From NCBI RefSeq assembly GCF_023195895.1, contig NZ_JALPRK010000009.1, forward strand, positions 62,001-126,000: a stretch of 64,000 nucleotides of DNA, read 5' to 3'. The translations under genes and the position numbers were made by a program. How positions within the stretch are numbered: position 1 is the stretch's first letter; the number at the start of each line of letters is the position of its first letter. Source of the DNA: Paenibacillus mellifer (lineage in GTDB: Bacteria > Bacillota > Bacilli > Paenibacillales > Paenibacillaceae). Below are positions 8,121 to 16,092 of this stretch, one piece after another. Below the pieces are notes generated by a model. That model searched no databases. It was given only the letters and a program-made list of their open reading frames with translations, and had not been told where the DNA came from.

Positions 8121-10085
8121 TTATTCACTTGTGATCGGATTATGATCATGTTGTTGTTCTGCTTCAGCTTCGCTGCCCATGTAGATGCGGATGGTAGAGC
8201 CCTTCTCCACCCGGGATCCCGCCTTCGGTGCTTGATTTAACACCACGTTGCCGGCTCCGGATCTCGCCAGATTAAAGTTCATGTTTAGATCCTCATAGAT
8301 TTCCTGCGTCGTGTGGCCGATCAAGTCCGGTACCGTAACGATCGGCGTCTCTCCGTATTTATATTTCTTCGTGACCTGCTGCTGACGAGGCGGTACCTTC
8401 ATATATTCCAGCGCATCCTCCATGATGTTGCGTACGATCGGCGCGGCCACCACGCCGCCGAACTGGATCCCCTGCGGGTTATCCACCGCGGTATAAACGA
8501 CGATTTGCGGATCGTCCGCAGGCGCAAAGCCGATAAACGAAACGATATGTTCATTTTGCGAATACCGTCCGTTCACGACCTTTTGCGCCGTCCCCGTCTT
8601 CCCGCCGACTCGGTAGCCATCAATAAATGCGTTCCCGCCTGTTCCGTTGGCTACGACGCTTTCCAACGCGGTGCGGATCTGCTTGGACGTTTCCTCTGAG
8701 ATCACCTGCCGCACCAACTGCGGTTTCGTCTCGGAAACGACTTCGCCCGTATCCGGATTCGTCCACGACTTGGCGACAAAGGGCTTAAACAGCTTACCGC
8801 CGTTAATCGCTGCGGACACCGCGGCGATCTGTTGAATCGGGGTTACCGATACGCCTTGCCCGAACGAGGTCGTCGCCAACTCGACCGGACCTACTTGAGG
8901 CAACTTAAACAAAATCCCGTTTTCTTCCCCATTCAGATCTATCCCCGTTTTGCTGCCGAACCCGAAGTTTTTGATGTACTGGAACAACGTTTCCTTGCCC
9001 AGCCGTTGACCCAACGCCACAAAACCAGGGTTGCAGGAGTTCTCTACAACTTGAAGGAACGTTTGGCTGCCGTGGCCGCCTTTCTTCCAGCAGCGGAGGG
9101 TCGCTCCGCCGACCTTGACATAACCGGGATCGAAAAAGCGGTCATTTAACAGATCCACCTTCTTCTCTTCCAATGCCGCCGCCAGCGTGATGATCTTGAA
9201 CGTGGAACCCGGTTCGTACGTCATCCATATCGGAAGATTTCGGTTATATACCGCTGAGTCATATTCCTGGTAGGCTCCCGGCTCGTATCCCGGTCTGGCG
9301 GCCATGCCGAGGATTTCTCCCGTCTTCGGATTCATCGCGATCGTCAAAGCCGAATCGGCTTGCAGCCGGTCCATGGCCTGATCCAGCTCACGTTCGATAA
9401 TACTCTGAATCGTCTTGTCGATCGTCAGGTTGAGATTCAAGCCGTCCTTCGGCTCCACGTATTTCTCTGAGGAGCCCGGCATTAATCGCCCGCCGGCGTC
9501 GGACAAATAAGATACGCTGCCGTTCATCCCGCTGAGCAGGCTGTCGTATTTGCTTTCCACACCGGTCAACCCCTGATTGTACCCACCGGTGAAGCCCAAA
9601 ATATGAGCGGCCAGTCCGCCAAATGGGTAGTAGCGCTTGTTATCTTCAGCGACAACAATACCCGGAAGAGCTAAATCACGAATTTGCTGTGCTTTTTCCA
9701 TCGTAATTTTGCGTCCGCCGGGTTGCAGCCTGACTATGGATTGTCTCTTGGTGATCGACTTCAGAACCGATTCCTCGGTCATCCCAAGCAGCGGCGCCAG
9801 GCTCTTGGCCGTTTGCTCCGGACTCTTAATCTGCACCGGAATGGCCATCACCGTTGGCGTCGTAATATTATAAGCGAGCACGTTGCCGTTACGGTCGCTG
9901 ATTTCACCGCGTTTTGCCGAATAAGGAATATTTCGGCGCCAGGAGTCCTCCGCTTTGGCGGATAATTCGGCGCCTTTTCCGATCTGAACGTAGGCAAGAC
10001 GTACGGCCAAAGCCGCAAACAGCAAACACAACACCATTAACAGCCAGAACAATCTTCGTCTGACAGTAAACTTGGATACTTTCAC
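8121..10085 (-). CDS. spoVD: SpoVD-like class-B penicillin-binding protein
   Basis: This is a membrane-anchored transpeptidase, in Bacillus needed for spore cortex synthesis with SpoVE. From the GTG at 10083-10085 it is 654 residues. It has an N-terminal membrane segment (about residues 10-30), a PBP dimerisation domain, and a transpeptidase domain with S294-T-F-K297, S350-C-N and K496-T-G. A single C-terminal PASTA domain follows (from about TVPDLIGHTT), as in SpoVD, whereas PBP2B has two. The upstream GTG at 10110-10112 is also open, but the AGGGGGG site is correctly spaced only for 10085. It follows pbpB in the same order as Bacillus. Confidence 0.9.
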   Translation of the reverse strand: MKVSKFTVRRRLFWLLMVLCLLFAALAVRLAYVQIGKGAELSAKAEDSWRRNIPYSAKRGEISDRNGNVLAYNITTPTVMAIPVQIKSPEQTAKSLAPLLGMTEESVLKSITKRQSIVRLQPGGRKITMEKAQQIRDLALPGIVVAEDNKRYYPFGGLAAHILGFTGGYNQGLTGVESKYDSLLSGMNGSVSYLSDAGGRLMPGSSEKYVEPKDGLNLNLTIDKTIQSIIERELDQAMDRLQADSALTIAMNPKTGEILGMAARPGYEPGAYQEYDSAVYNRNLPIWMTYEPGSTFKIITLAAALEEKKVDLLNDRFFDPGYVKVGGATLRCWKKGGHGSQTFLQVVENSCNPGFVALGQRLGKETLFQYIKNFGFGSKTGIDLNGEENGILFKLPQVGPVELATTSFGQGVSVTPIQQIAAVSAAINGGKLFKPFVAKSWTNPDTGEVVSETKPQLVRQVISEETSKQIRTALESVVANGTGGNAFIDGYRVGGKTGTAQKVVNGRYSQNEHIVSFIGFAPADDPQIVVYTAVDNPQGIQFGGVVAAPIVRNIMEDALEYMKVPPRQQQVTKKYKYGETPIVTVPDLIGHTTQEIYEDLNMNFNLARSGAGNVVLNQAPKAGSRVEKGSTIRIYMGSEAEAEQQHDHNPITSE

Positions 10086-10169
10086 AGGTCGCCCCCCTAA
10101 CCATCCTGACACATCATCATGATTGTACTCATCACATGACTATTCAGGACAACCAGGGGTTAGAACAAG

Positions 10170-12416
10170 CTATGGCGAGTCCAGGGCCGCTTCTTCACCG
10201 TTAGCATTGCCTGTTCCATCGTCATCGCCGGTATCTTCCGCCTGACCATCGTCGGCCGAAGCTTCCTCCTTGTCAGGAGGTTCTAGTGTAAGAACGACAC
10301 GTCTTCCCCCGTTTTCATTAACGACTTCCTGTGAAACGACATACCCTTCACCTTCCGCTGTAACCGGAATCTGCAGCACCGACAACAACTCCATGGCGTC
10401 ACGCAGCGATTCGCCTTGCAGGTTCGGCACATTGATGTCCGATCCCTTCTCCGTGAGTAGGTAAACGAATTGCCCGACTTTGAGCGTACTGCCCGCCTTC
10501 GGGAATTGAGAGATGATTTCCGTCCCTTTCCCATAAGTGGCGTAGGAAATACCGCTTGCCGACAGCTTGTCTTTGGCCTGCTGGACCGCTAGTCCGCCCA
10601 CATCAGGCACCTTAGGCCCCGTAGTTGTACTCTTCGAATGGGTATTGGCCGCGCCACCTTCGATTTTTTTCGGAACCCCCATGTATTGCAGCGTTTGATT
10701 CACGATCTTCTTGAATACCGGAGCAGCAGCGGTCCCCCCGCCCAGCTCGGAATCCTTCGGTTCGTCGATCAAGACGATGACCGCGATTTTCGGATCATTC
10801 ACCGGCGCATAACCGATAAACGAAACAACCTGCTTCGTATAATCATATTGCCCATTCACAACTTTCACCGCGGTCCCGGTCTTGCCGGCAACCCGGTAGC
10901 CGTCAATATAGGCGTGGCGTCCGGTCCCGATCTTTTGGTCCGATACCACTTGTTCCAAATAGGTACCGACTTCTTTCGCTTTATCCGGAGTGAGGATCTG
11001 CTGAATCACTTTGGGTTTGGTGTCGATCGCTTCGCCGGTTTGCGGATCCGTAATCGACTTCACGATATGAGGCTCCATCAGCTTTCCGCCATTAGCGATA
11101 GCCGATACCGCTACGATTTGCTGCAGCGGAGTAACGAGCAGCTTACCGTGACCGTATGCCATCGCCGCAAAGTCAGCTTGCTGTACCGGATCCACAATCC
11201 CTTTGGATTCACCCGGCAGCTCGATGCCGGTTTTTTTCCCGAATCCAAATTGGTCGACGTAGGTCTTCAGCCGTTCCGGTCCAAGCATTTCATAGCCCAG
11301 CTTGACAAAGGCGACGTTACTGGAGCGCTTAACGCCCTCCAAATAGCTGATCTCGCCCCAGCCGGCACGCTTCAAGTCATGGATCGTTTGTCCCGGTACC
11401 CGGATGCTCCCGGATTTGTACGTGGCGTTCGGGTTGAACAAGCCGTCCTGCACCGCTCCGGCCAAGGTCACGATTTTAAAGGTGGAACCCGGTTCGTAGA
11501 CCGACTTGATCGCATGGTTGTAGAAATTCTTCTGATCAACGTCCGCCCAATATTCGTTCGGGTTATATGTAGGCATATTGGCCATGCCGAGAATTTCCAT
11601 CGTGTTCGGATCGGCTGCAATAACCGTCATACTGATCGGCTGCAACTGATCGTAAGCTTCTCTCATCGCCTGTTCAATATAATACTGGATCGTATAATCG
11701 ATCGTGAGCTTCAGGTTCTTCCCGTTTTTCGCCGGCGTATAAATCTCACTCGCCTTCGGGATTTCAATTCCGCGGCCGTCGCGCTTATATTCGATCGAAC
11801 CGTCAATGCCTTTCAACTGTTCGTCGTAGAAGGCTTCCAGTCCGGATACGGCCTTGCCTTCCCGGTCGAGGTAGCCTAATACGTGAGAAGCCAGACTATG
11901 ATTCGGATAATACCGTTTCTGATCCTTGATGATATAAATGCCGACGTCTTGCATGTCTTGATGTTTTTCCTTCAGCTCGCCAATAAAGGCCTGAACCTGG
12001 TCTCTTAAGTCTTGGTCAATTTTCCAACCTTCATTCCGAACTTCGCGTTGCGTAAAATACTCGCCGGATTCCTTCTTGGCGTTTACAATGTCCCGCAGCT
12101 CACTTTCGTTCTTCCCGAGGACTTTGCCAAGTCCTTCAACCACCTCGTCCTGAAGGTCGTATTTGTTAATGATTTCAGGATTGACGGCCACCGTATAAGC
12201 CGGGGCATCCACCGCCAATACGTCACCGTTCCGATCGGTGATCGTTCCCCGTGTCGCCGGCAGCGGCTTCTTGGTCGACCACAGTTCCTCCGCATGCGCC
12301 TGCCAAAAGTCAGCCTGCACCACCTGCAACCAAAACGCTCTACCCATCAATACAGCAAAAAAGAGGGTTATACATCCCCCTATCAGCAGTGTTCGAAGCT
12401 TTATTCGCTTGATCAT
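10170..12416 (-). CDS. pbpB: Septal transpeptidase PBP2B (FtsI-type)
   Basis: This is the class-B PBP that cross-links septal peptidoglycan. The 748-residue protein has an N-terminal membrane anchor (about residues 8-28), a dimerisation domain, and a transpeptidase domain with active-site S311-T-F-K314, S365-S-N367 and K512-T-G. Two PASTA domains follow (from about KVPDVGGLAV and NVPNLQGESL). The last 35 or so residues are an acidic, low-complexity tail rich in D, E and G, which I do not recognise as a domain. The gene follows ftsL and precedes spoVD. Confidence 0.92.
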   Translation of the reverse strand: MIKRIKLRTLLIGGCITLFFAVLMGRAFWLQVVQADFWQAHAEELWSTKKPLPATRGTITDRNGDVLAVDAPAYTVAVNPEIINKYDLQDEVVEGLGKVLGKNESELRDIVNAKKESGEYFTQREVRNEGWKIDQDLRDQVQAFIGELKEKHQDMQDVGIYIIKDQKRYYPNHSLASHVLGYLDREGKAVSGLEAFYDEQLKGIDGSIEYKRDGRGIEIPKASEIYTPAKNGKNLKLTIDYTIQYYIEQAMREAYDQLQPISMTVIAADPNTMEILGMANMPTYNPNEYWADVDQKNFYNHAIKSVYEPGSTFKIVTLAGAVQDGLFNPNATYKSGSIRVPGQTIHDLKRAGWGEISYLEGVKRSSNVAFVKLGYEMLGPERLKTYVDQFGFGKKTGIELPGESKGIVDPVQQADFAAMAYGHGKLLVTPLQQIVAVSAIANGGKLMEPHIVKSITDPQTGEAIDTKPKVIQQILTPDKAKEVGTYLEQVVSDQKIGTGRHAYIDGYRVAGKTGTAVKVVNGQYDYTKQVVSFIGYAPVNDPKIAVIVLIDEPKDSELGGGTAAAPVFKKIVNQTLQYMGVPKKIEGGAANTHSKSTTTGPKVPDVGGLAVQQAKDKLSASGISYATYGKGTEIISQFPKAGSTLKVGQFVYLLTEKGSDINVPNLQGESLRDAMELLSVLQIPVTAEGEGYVVSQEVVNENGGRRVVLTLEPPDKEEASADDGQAEDTGDDDGTGNANGEEAALDSP

Positions 12417-12435
12417 GGCAAAACCTCTTTAGACT

Positions 12436-12888
12436 TTATTTCTTGGCCGTAGCCACACCATCCGCCGCAGCCGCCGATTCGGTGTCCGGGTTGACGCCGT
12501 CATTCACATTAGTCCCTGCAGGAACTCGAACGTGGAACCCTTCTACCTCCGGCTGTACATAACCGAGCTCATTCGCCTTCACCGGAATCTGTTCCTCCAG
12601 CTTCTCCTTCTGGATCGTCAATTCCTTCACTTCGGCGTTAATGGCTTGAATGTCCGTATTCAAATTAAACATTTGACGCTTGATGTTGTAAAGTGACACA
12701 TTTTGCCATAACAATCCGCCCATCACCGCCACACAAAACATTACTGTCATCATATACAAAAGCTTCTCACGAACCGGCAGCGGCGATCGGCGGGTGACCA
12801 CCTTCGTCGTTTCCCGGTAACGCTGCGTTGGATAGCTGCGTTCCGCTTGTTTCTCTTTAACTGCCAGATTTCCTCGCGTATAAGCCAT
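12436..12888 (-). CDS. ftsL: Cell division protein FtsL
   Basis: This small bitopic division protein forms a complex with DivIC/FtsB and DivIB. The 150-residue product has a basic cytoplasmic N-terminus, one membrane segment at about residues 45-65 (MMTVMFCVAVMGGLLW), and then a coiled-coil-like extracellular stretch with heptad hydrophobics (IQAINAEVKELTIQKEKLEE). Sequence conservation is low in this family, so placement between rsmH and pbpB is the main support. Its ATG directly follows the rsmH TAA stop (TAAATG). Confidence 0.85.
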   Translation of the reverse strand: MAYTRGNLAVKEKQAERSYPTQRYRETTKVVTRRSPLPVREKLLYMMTVMFCVAVMGGLLWQNVSLYNIKRQMFNLNTDIQAINAEVKELTIQKEKLEEQIPVKANELGYVQPEVEGFHVRVPAGTNVNDGVNPDTESAAAADGVATAKK

Positions 12889-13863
12889 TTACGATACCCC
12901 CACACCAGTTTGCAATTTCTCCGCCACACGCAATTTCGCCGAGCGGGCCCGCGGATTTTCGTCTAGTTCCCGCTCCGACGGGACTAACGGTTTCCGATTA
13001 ATCAATTTGAGTGAACCTTTGCCTCCGCACACGCACATCGGAAAGTCGGGAGGGCAAGTGCATTTCTCTACATAGCTGGCAAAAATCTGCTTACAGATTC
13101 GGTCCTCGAGCGAATGGAAGGTGATGACCGAAGCCCGGCCTCCCGGCGCTAAACAGCGGATCGCTGCGTGCAGCCCTTCCTCGAAAGCCCCCAGCTCGTC
13201 GTTAACCGCGATGCGCAGTGCCTGAAAGCTGCGTTTGGCCGGATGTCCTCCCGTCCGCCTTGCGGCCGCCGGGATCCCTTCCTTGATCAGCTCGACAAGC
13301 TGTTCCGTCGTTTCGACCGGCTCCTGTTCACGCCGTTCCACGATAACCTTGGCGATTCTTCTGGAGAATTTCTCCTCGCCGTATTGAAACAAAATACGAG
13401 CAATTTCGCGTTCCGGCCACGTATTGACGATCTCCCGCGCCGTCAGCGACGCGGATTGATCCATTCTCATATCTAGCCGCGCGTCCGCGTTATAGCTAAA
13501 TCCCCGCTCCCCCTCATCAAATTGGGGAGAGGAAACACCGAGGTCGAACAATACGCCGTCTATTTGGGGAACCCCGTTTAACTGTGGCACTCCCTCGATC
13601 TCCAGCAGTTTTTGCTCGATATAGCGAAAATTGCTTTTTACCAAAGTTAACTTGTCCGCGTAGTCTGCGAGCCGCTCTTTGGCATTGTCCAGCGCCCAGT
13701 CATCCTGATCGAAAGCGATCAATCTTCCGCCTGGACCCAGCTTGGACAAAATCACGGAGCTGTGACCGCCGCCCCCTAGCGTACAATCCACATAAATGCC
13801 GTCCGGCTTGATGCGCAGCCCTTCTGTCGCTTCTTCTTTGAGTACCGTGATGTGATGGAACAA
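12889..13863 (-). CDS. rsmH: 16S rRNA (cytosine1402-N4)-methyltransferase RsmH
   Basis: RsmH (MraW) methylates N4 of C1402 in the 16S rRNA decoding centre using S-adenosylmethionine. The 324-residue product has the SAM-binding motif [12 protein letters not shown] near residue 24, the [11 protein letters not shown] motif, and the C-terminal [11 protein letters not shown] and [11 protein letters not shown] stretches. The start codon appears to be TTG (13861-13863) behind GGGGGCG. The gene is the second in the dcw cluster and is separated from mraZ by a stem-loop. Confidence 0.94.
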   Translation of the reverse strand: MFHHITVLKEEATEGLRIKPDGIYVDCTLGGGGHSSVILSKLGPGGRLIAFDQDDWALDNAKERLADYADKLTLVKSNFRYIEQKLLEIEGVPQLNGVPQIDGVLFDLGVSSPQFDEGERGFSYNADARLDMRMDQSASLTAREIVNTWPEREIARILFQYGEEKFSRRIAKVIVERREQEPVETTEQLVELIKEGIPAAARRTGGHPAKRSFQALRIAVNDELGAFEEGLHAAIRCLAPGGRASVITFHSLEDRICKQIFASYVEKCTCPPDFPMCVCGGKGSLKLINRKPLVPSERELDENPRARSAKLRVAEKLQTGVGVS

Positions 13864-13902
13864 GACTTACGCCCCCAAACCTGATTTCATTTTAAAGAGG
13901 TT

Positions 13903-13938
13903 GTTCAAAAGTCATCTCGACAAGCTGACTTTTTGAAC
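13903..13938. repeat. Stem-loop between mraZ and rsmH
   Basis: GTTCAAAAGTC (13903-13913) and GACTTTTTGAAC (13927-13938) form an 11-12 bp stem with one bulged base and a 13-nt loop. It lies just after the mraZ stop, inside the dcw transcript. There is no T-run immediately after it in the direction of transcription, so it is not a classical terminator. It could be an RNA-processing or mRNA-stability hairpin, or a remnant of a dispersed repeat. Confidence 0.5.
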
Positions 13939-13944
13939 ACGCAC

Positions 13945-14382
13945 TTAAAGATCGAAGTTGAAATCGACCAGTTTTTCCGCAATTTCGTTAAACGTATCCT
14001 CCGACTGCTGGAAGTATTGCTCCCACGTGTCTTTACTCCAGATTTCTACCCGGTTCGACACGCCGAGAACAACGCAATCCTTCTCCAGTTTGGCATACTG
14101 CCTTAAAGTACCTGGTAAGTTTACCCTTCCCTGTTTATCCCATTCGCATTCCGTCGCTCCCGAGAAAAAGAAGCGTGTAAACGCGCGGGCGTCGGATTTC
14201 ATCAGCGGTAAAGCTTTCAGCTTCTGCTCCAGCACTTCCCATTCCTGCATTGGATATACGAAAAGGCACTGGTCCAAGCCGCGGGTAACAACGAAAGAGC
14301 TACCGAGGAGATCACGAAACTTAGCCGGTATGATAATCCGGCCTTTATCGTCAATGCTATGTTGAAATTCCCCCATAAACAT
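13945..14382 (-). CDS. mraZ: Transcriptional regulator MraZ
   Basis: MraZ is the SpoVT/AbrB-fold DNA-binding protein that starts the dcw cluster and represses it in the organisms studied. The 145-residue product has two tandem half-domains, with [20 protein letters not shown] at the N-terminus and the second repeat around [19 protein letters not shown]. The length is normal. Its own upstream region carries four 10-bp repeats that fit the known MraZ operator pattern, so autoregulation is likely. Confidence 0.95.
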   Translation of the reverse strand: MFMGEFQHSIDDKGRIIIPAKFRDLLGSSFVVTRGLDQCLFVYPMQEWEVLEQKLKALPLMKSDARAFTRFFFSGATECEWDKQGRVNLPGTLRQYAKLEKDCVVLGVSNRVEIWSKDTWEQYFQQSEDTFNEIAEKLVDFNFDL

Positions 14383-14397
14383 TGGTGACTCACCCCT

Positions 14398-14437
14398 TAC
14401 CTCTTTCCCCCACTTTGCACCACTTTACACCACCGTG
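14398..14437 (-). promoter_or_regulatory. MraZ operator: four 10-bp direct repeats
   Basis: Read on the minus strand, four consecutive 10-mers are CACGGTGGTG, TAAAGTGGTG, CAAAGTGGGG and GAAAGAGGTA, each with a GTGG/GAGG core at the same phase. MraZ is known to bind direct GTG-containing repeats spaced 10 bp apart upstream of its own gene. The position, 16-55 bp before the mraZ start, fits. The core promoter itself is not obvious to me; it should lie just upstream of these repeats. Confidence 0.7.
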
Positions 14438-14547
14438 ATATGTAACTATTCCACATTGGAGGGGAAAATCCTTCTAGTGTTCATATTTTTTTTTGAACCG
14501 GGGTTGGCGTGACTTGCAAAGGTTGGCAGCGATCGCCAAATCACGAC

Positions 14548-14595
14548 AAAAAGGACTATCCCGGCAGATTCCTCTGCCCGAGATAGTCCCTTTTT
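14548..14595 (-). terminator. Rho-independent terminator after ahcY
   Basis: On the minus strand, GGACTATC...GATAGTCC with an inner CGGGCAG/CTGCCGG stem is followed by TTTTT. The opposite strand also has a T-run (14590-14594), so it could act both ways. It separates the bshC-ahcY unit from the mraZ promoter. Confidence 0.8.
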
Positions 14596-14601
14596 CTGAA
14601 T

Positions 14602-14785
14602 TAACGGTAAAAGCTACCGTTATTATTTTCATCCATCCGCTTTTTCAGCGAATGAACAGGAATTTGTACCGTTATTTCCATCAAAATGGCCTGACTTTGC
14701 CCATTCCGCAATTTAGCGGTAGGATTTACCGTTAATTATCATCTGCCGGCGGAAAAGCCACGATTAGCGGTACGAATTACCGTTA
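14602..14785. repeat. Composite palindrome element, locus 1 (four boxes)
   Basis: Four 21-bp boxes of the form TARCGG-N9-CCGTTA lie at 14602-14622, 14654-14674, 14714-14734 and 14765-14785. Boxes 1, 3 and 4 are perfect inverted repeats (TAACGGTA-AAAGC-TACCGTTA and two TAGCGGTA-N5-TACCGTTA). In box 2 the left half is degraded (GAACAG). Start-to-start spacing is 52, 60 and 51 bp, the same pattern as at 29511-29693. The element sits between ahcY and its terminator, so it is probably transcribed as 3' untranslated RNA. The rest of the 429-bp gap holds the terminator and the mraZ control region. Confidence 0.7.
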
Positions 14786-14811
14786 AGGCCTAAAGGCCCA
14801 AACAAACCGAA

Positions 14812-16080
14812 TTAATGCTCTTGCCAGCTTTCCAGGTAAGCGCGCTGCTCGGCGGACAATGCATCTATATTTACGCCCAGGCTTTCCAGCTTGAAGCGGG
14901 CTACCTGCTCGTCCAGCTCGTAAGGGACGTTGACGACCGTTTTGCCGATTTCCTTATACCGGTCATTGACGTATTTCAGGGACAACGCTTGAAGCGCAAA
15001 TGTCATGTCCATGATTTCGGCCGGATGCCCGTCGCCTGCAGCCAAATTGACCAAACGGCCTTCGGCGAGCAGATACATTTTGCGTCCGTCCTTCAGATGG
15101 TATTCCTCGATGTTGCGGCGTACGGTGCGTATCGATACGGAACGTTCCGCAAGTTCCGGCTTGTTCACTTCCACATCGAAGTGACCCGCATTGGACAGAA
15201 TTGCGCCGTCCTTCATGACATCATAGTGTTCCCCGCGGATCACATCACGATTACCGGTGACAGTAACGAAGAAATCACCCACCTTCGCTGCTTCCAGCAT
15301 CGGCATCACTTGGAAGCCATCCATGACGGCTTCGACTGCTTTGATCGCGTCGATTTCCGTGACGACAACGTTCGCGCCAAGGCCTTTAGCCCGCATCGCT
15401 ACGCCTTTGCCGCACCAGCCGTAGCCAACCACAACGACGGTTTTGCCGGCAACCACCAGATTCGTTGTCCGGTTAATCCCGTCCCACACCGATTGACCCG
15501 TCCCATAGCGGTTGTCGAACAGATATTTGCAATAAGCATCATTCACCGCGACCATTGGGAATTTGAGTTGCCCTTCTTTGTCCATCGCTTTGAGCCGCAA
15601 AATCCCGGTCGTTGTCTCTTCAGCGCCGCCCCGCACATTCTCCAGTAAATCCGTCCGTTCCGAATGTAAAATCGTAACCAAATCGCCGCCGTCGTCGATA
15701 ATCAAATCCGGTTTCGTTTCGAGCGATTTAATCAACAACGCCTTGTATTCCTCCGGCGCTGGATTATATTTGGCATATACGGTCACGCCATCTTCAACCA
15801 ATGCCGCGCAAACATCGTCCTGCGTCGACAACGGATTACTCCCGGTGATCGTCACCTCGGCACCGCCTGCTTGCACGACCTTAGCTAAATAAGCCGTCTT
15901 CGCTTCCAAATGAAGCGAGATCGTAACCTTTAGTCCCTTAAAAGGCTGCTCAGCTTCGAATTGTTTACGGACCCGGTTTAACACCGGCATATGGGCTTCC
16001 ACCCAGTCGATCTTCAAATGTCCCTCCGGCGCAAGCCTCAAATCGGTAATGATGCTGTTCTGAATCGCTTCCGAACTCAT
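14812..16080 (-). CDS. ahcY: Adenosylhomocysteinase (SAH hydrolase)
   Basis: This NAD-dependent enzyme splits S-adenosylhomocysteine into adenosine and homocysteine, relieving product inhibition of methyltransferases. The 422-residue protein has the substrate-domain motif SLHLEAKTAYL near residue 55, the NAD-binding GYGWCGKGVAMRAKGLGA near residue 220, and the GHFDVEV and LAAGDGHPAEIMD motifs. The length matches the shorter bacterial/archaeal form without the 40-residue insert. AGGAGG precedes the ATG. The gene follows bshC by 12 bp on the same strand, so the two are probably one operon. Confidence 0.95.
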   Translation of the reverse strand: MSSEAIQNSIITDLRLAPEGHLKIDWVEAHMPVLNRVRKQFEAEQPFKGLKVTISLHLEAKTAYLAKVVQAGGAEVTITGSNPLSTQDDVCAALVEDGVTVYAKYNPAPEEYKALLIKSLETKPDLIIDDGGDLVTILHSERTDLLENVRGGAEETTTGILRLKAMDKEGQLKFPMVAVNDAYCKYLFDNRYGTGQSVWDGINRTTNLVVAGKTVVVVGYGWCGKGVAMRAKGLGANVVVTEIDAIKAVEAVMDGFQVMPMLEAAKVGDFFVTVTGNRDVIRGEHYDVMKDGAILSNAGHFDVEVNKPELAERSVSIRTVRRNIEEYHLKDGRKMYLLAEGRLVNLAAGDGHPAEIMDMTFALQALSLKYVNDRYKEIGKTVVNVPYELDEQVARFKLESLGVNIDALSAEQRAYLESWQEH

Positions 16081-16092
16081 ATACGTCTCCTC

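Noticed and set aside
10638..11879. A 413-codon open frame on the plus strand opposite pbpB
   Set aside because: Antisense shadow of a gene with intact PBP motifs; no recognisable content.
16081..16092. A possible SAM or SAH riboswitch before ahcY
   Set aside because: Only 12 bp separate ahcY from bshC, so there is no room; the region before bshC also shows no SAM-box pattern.
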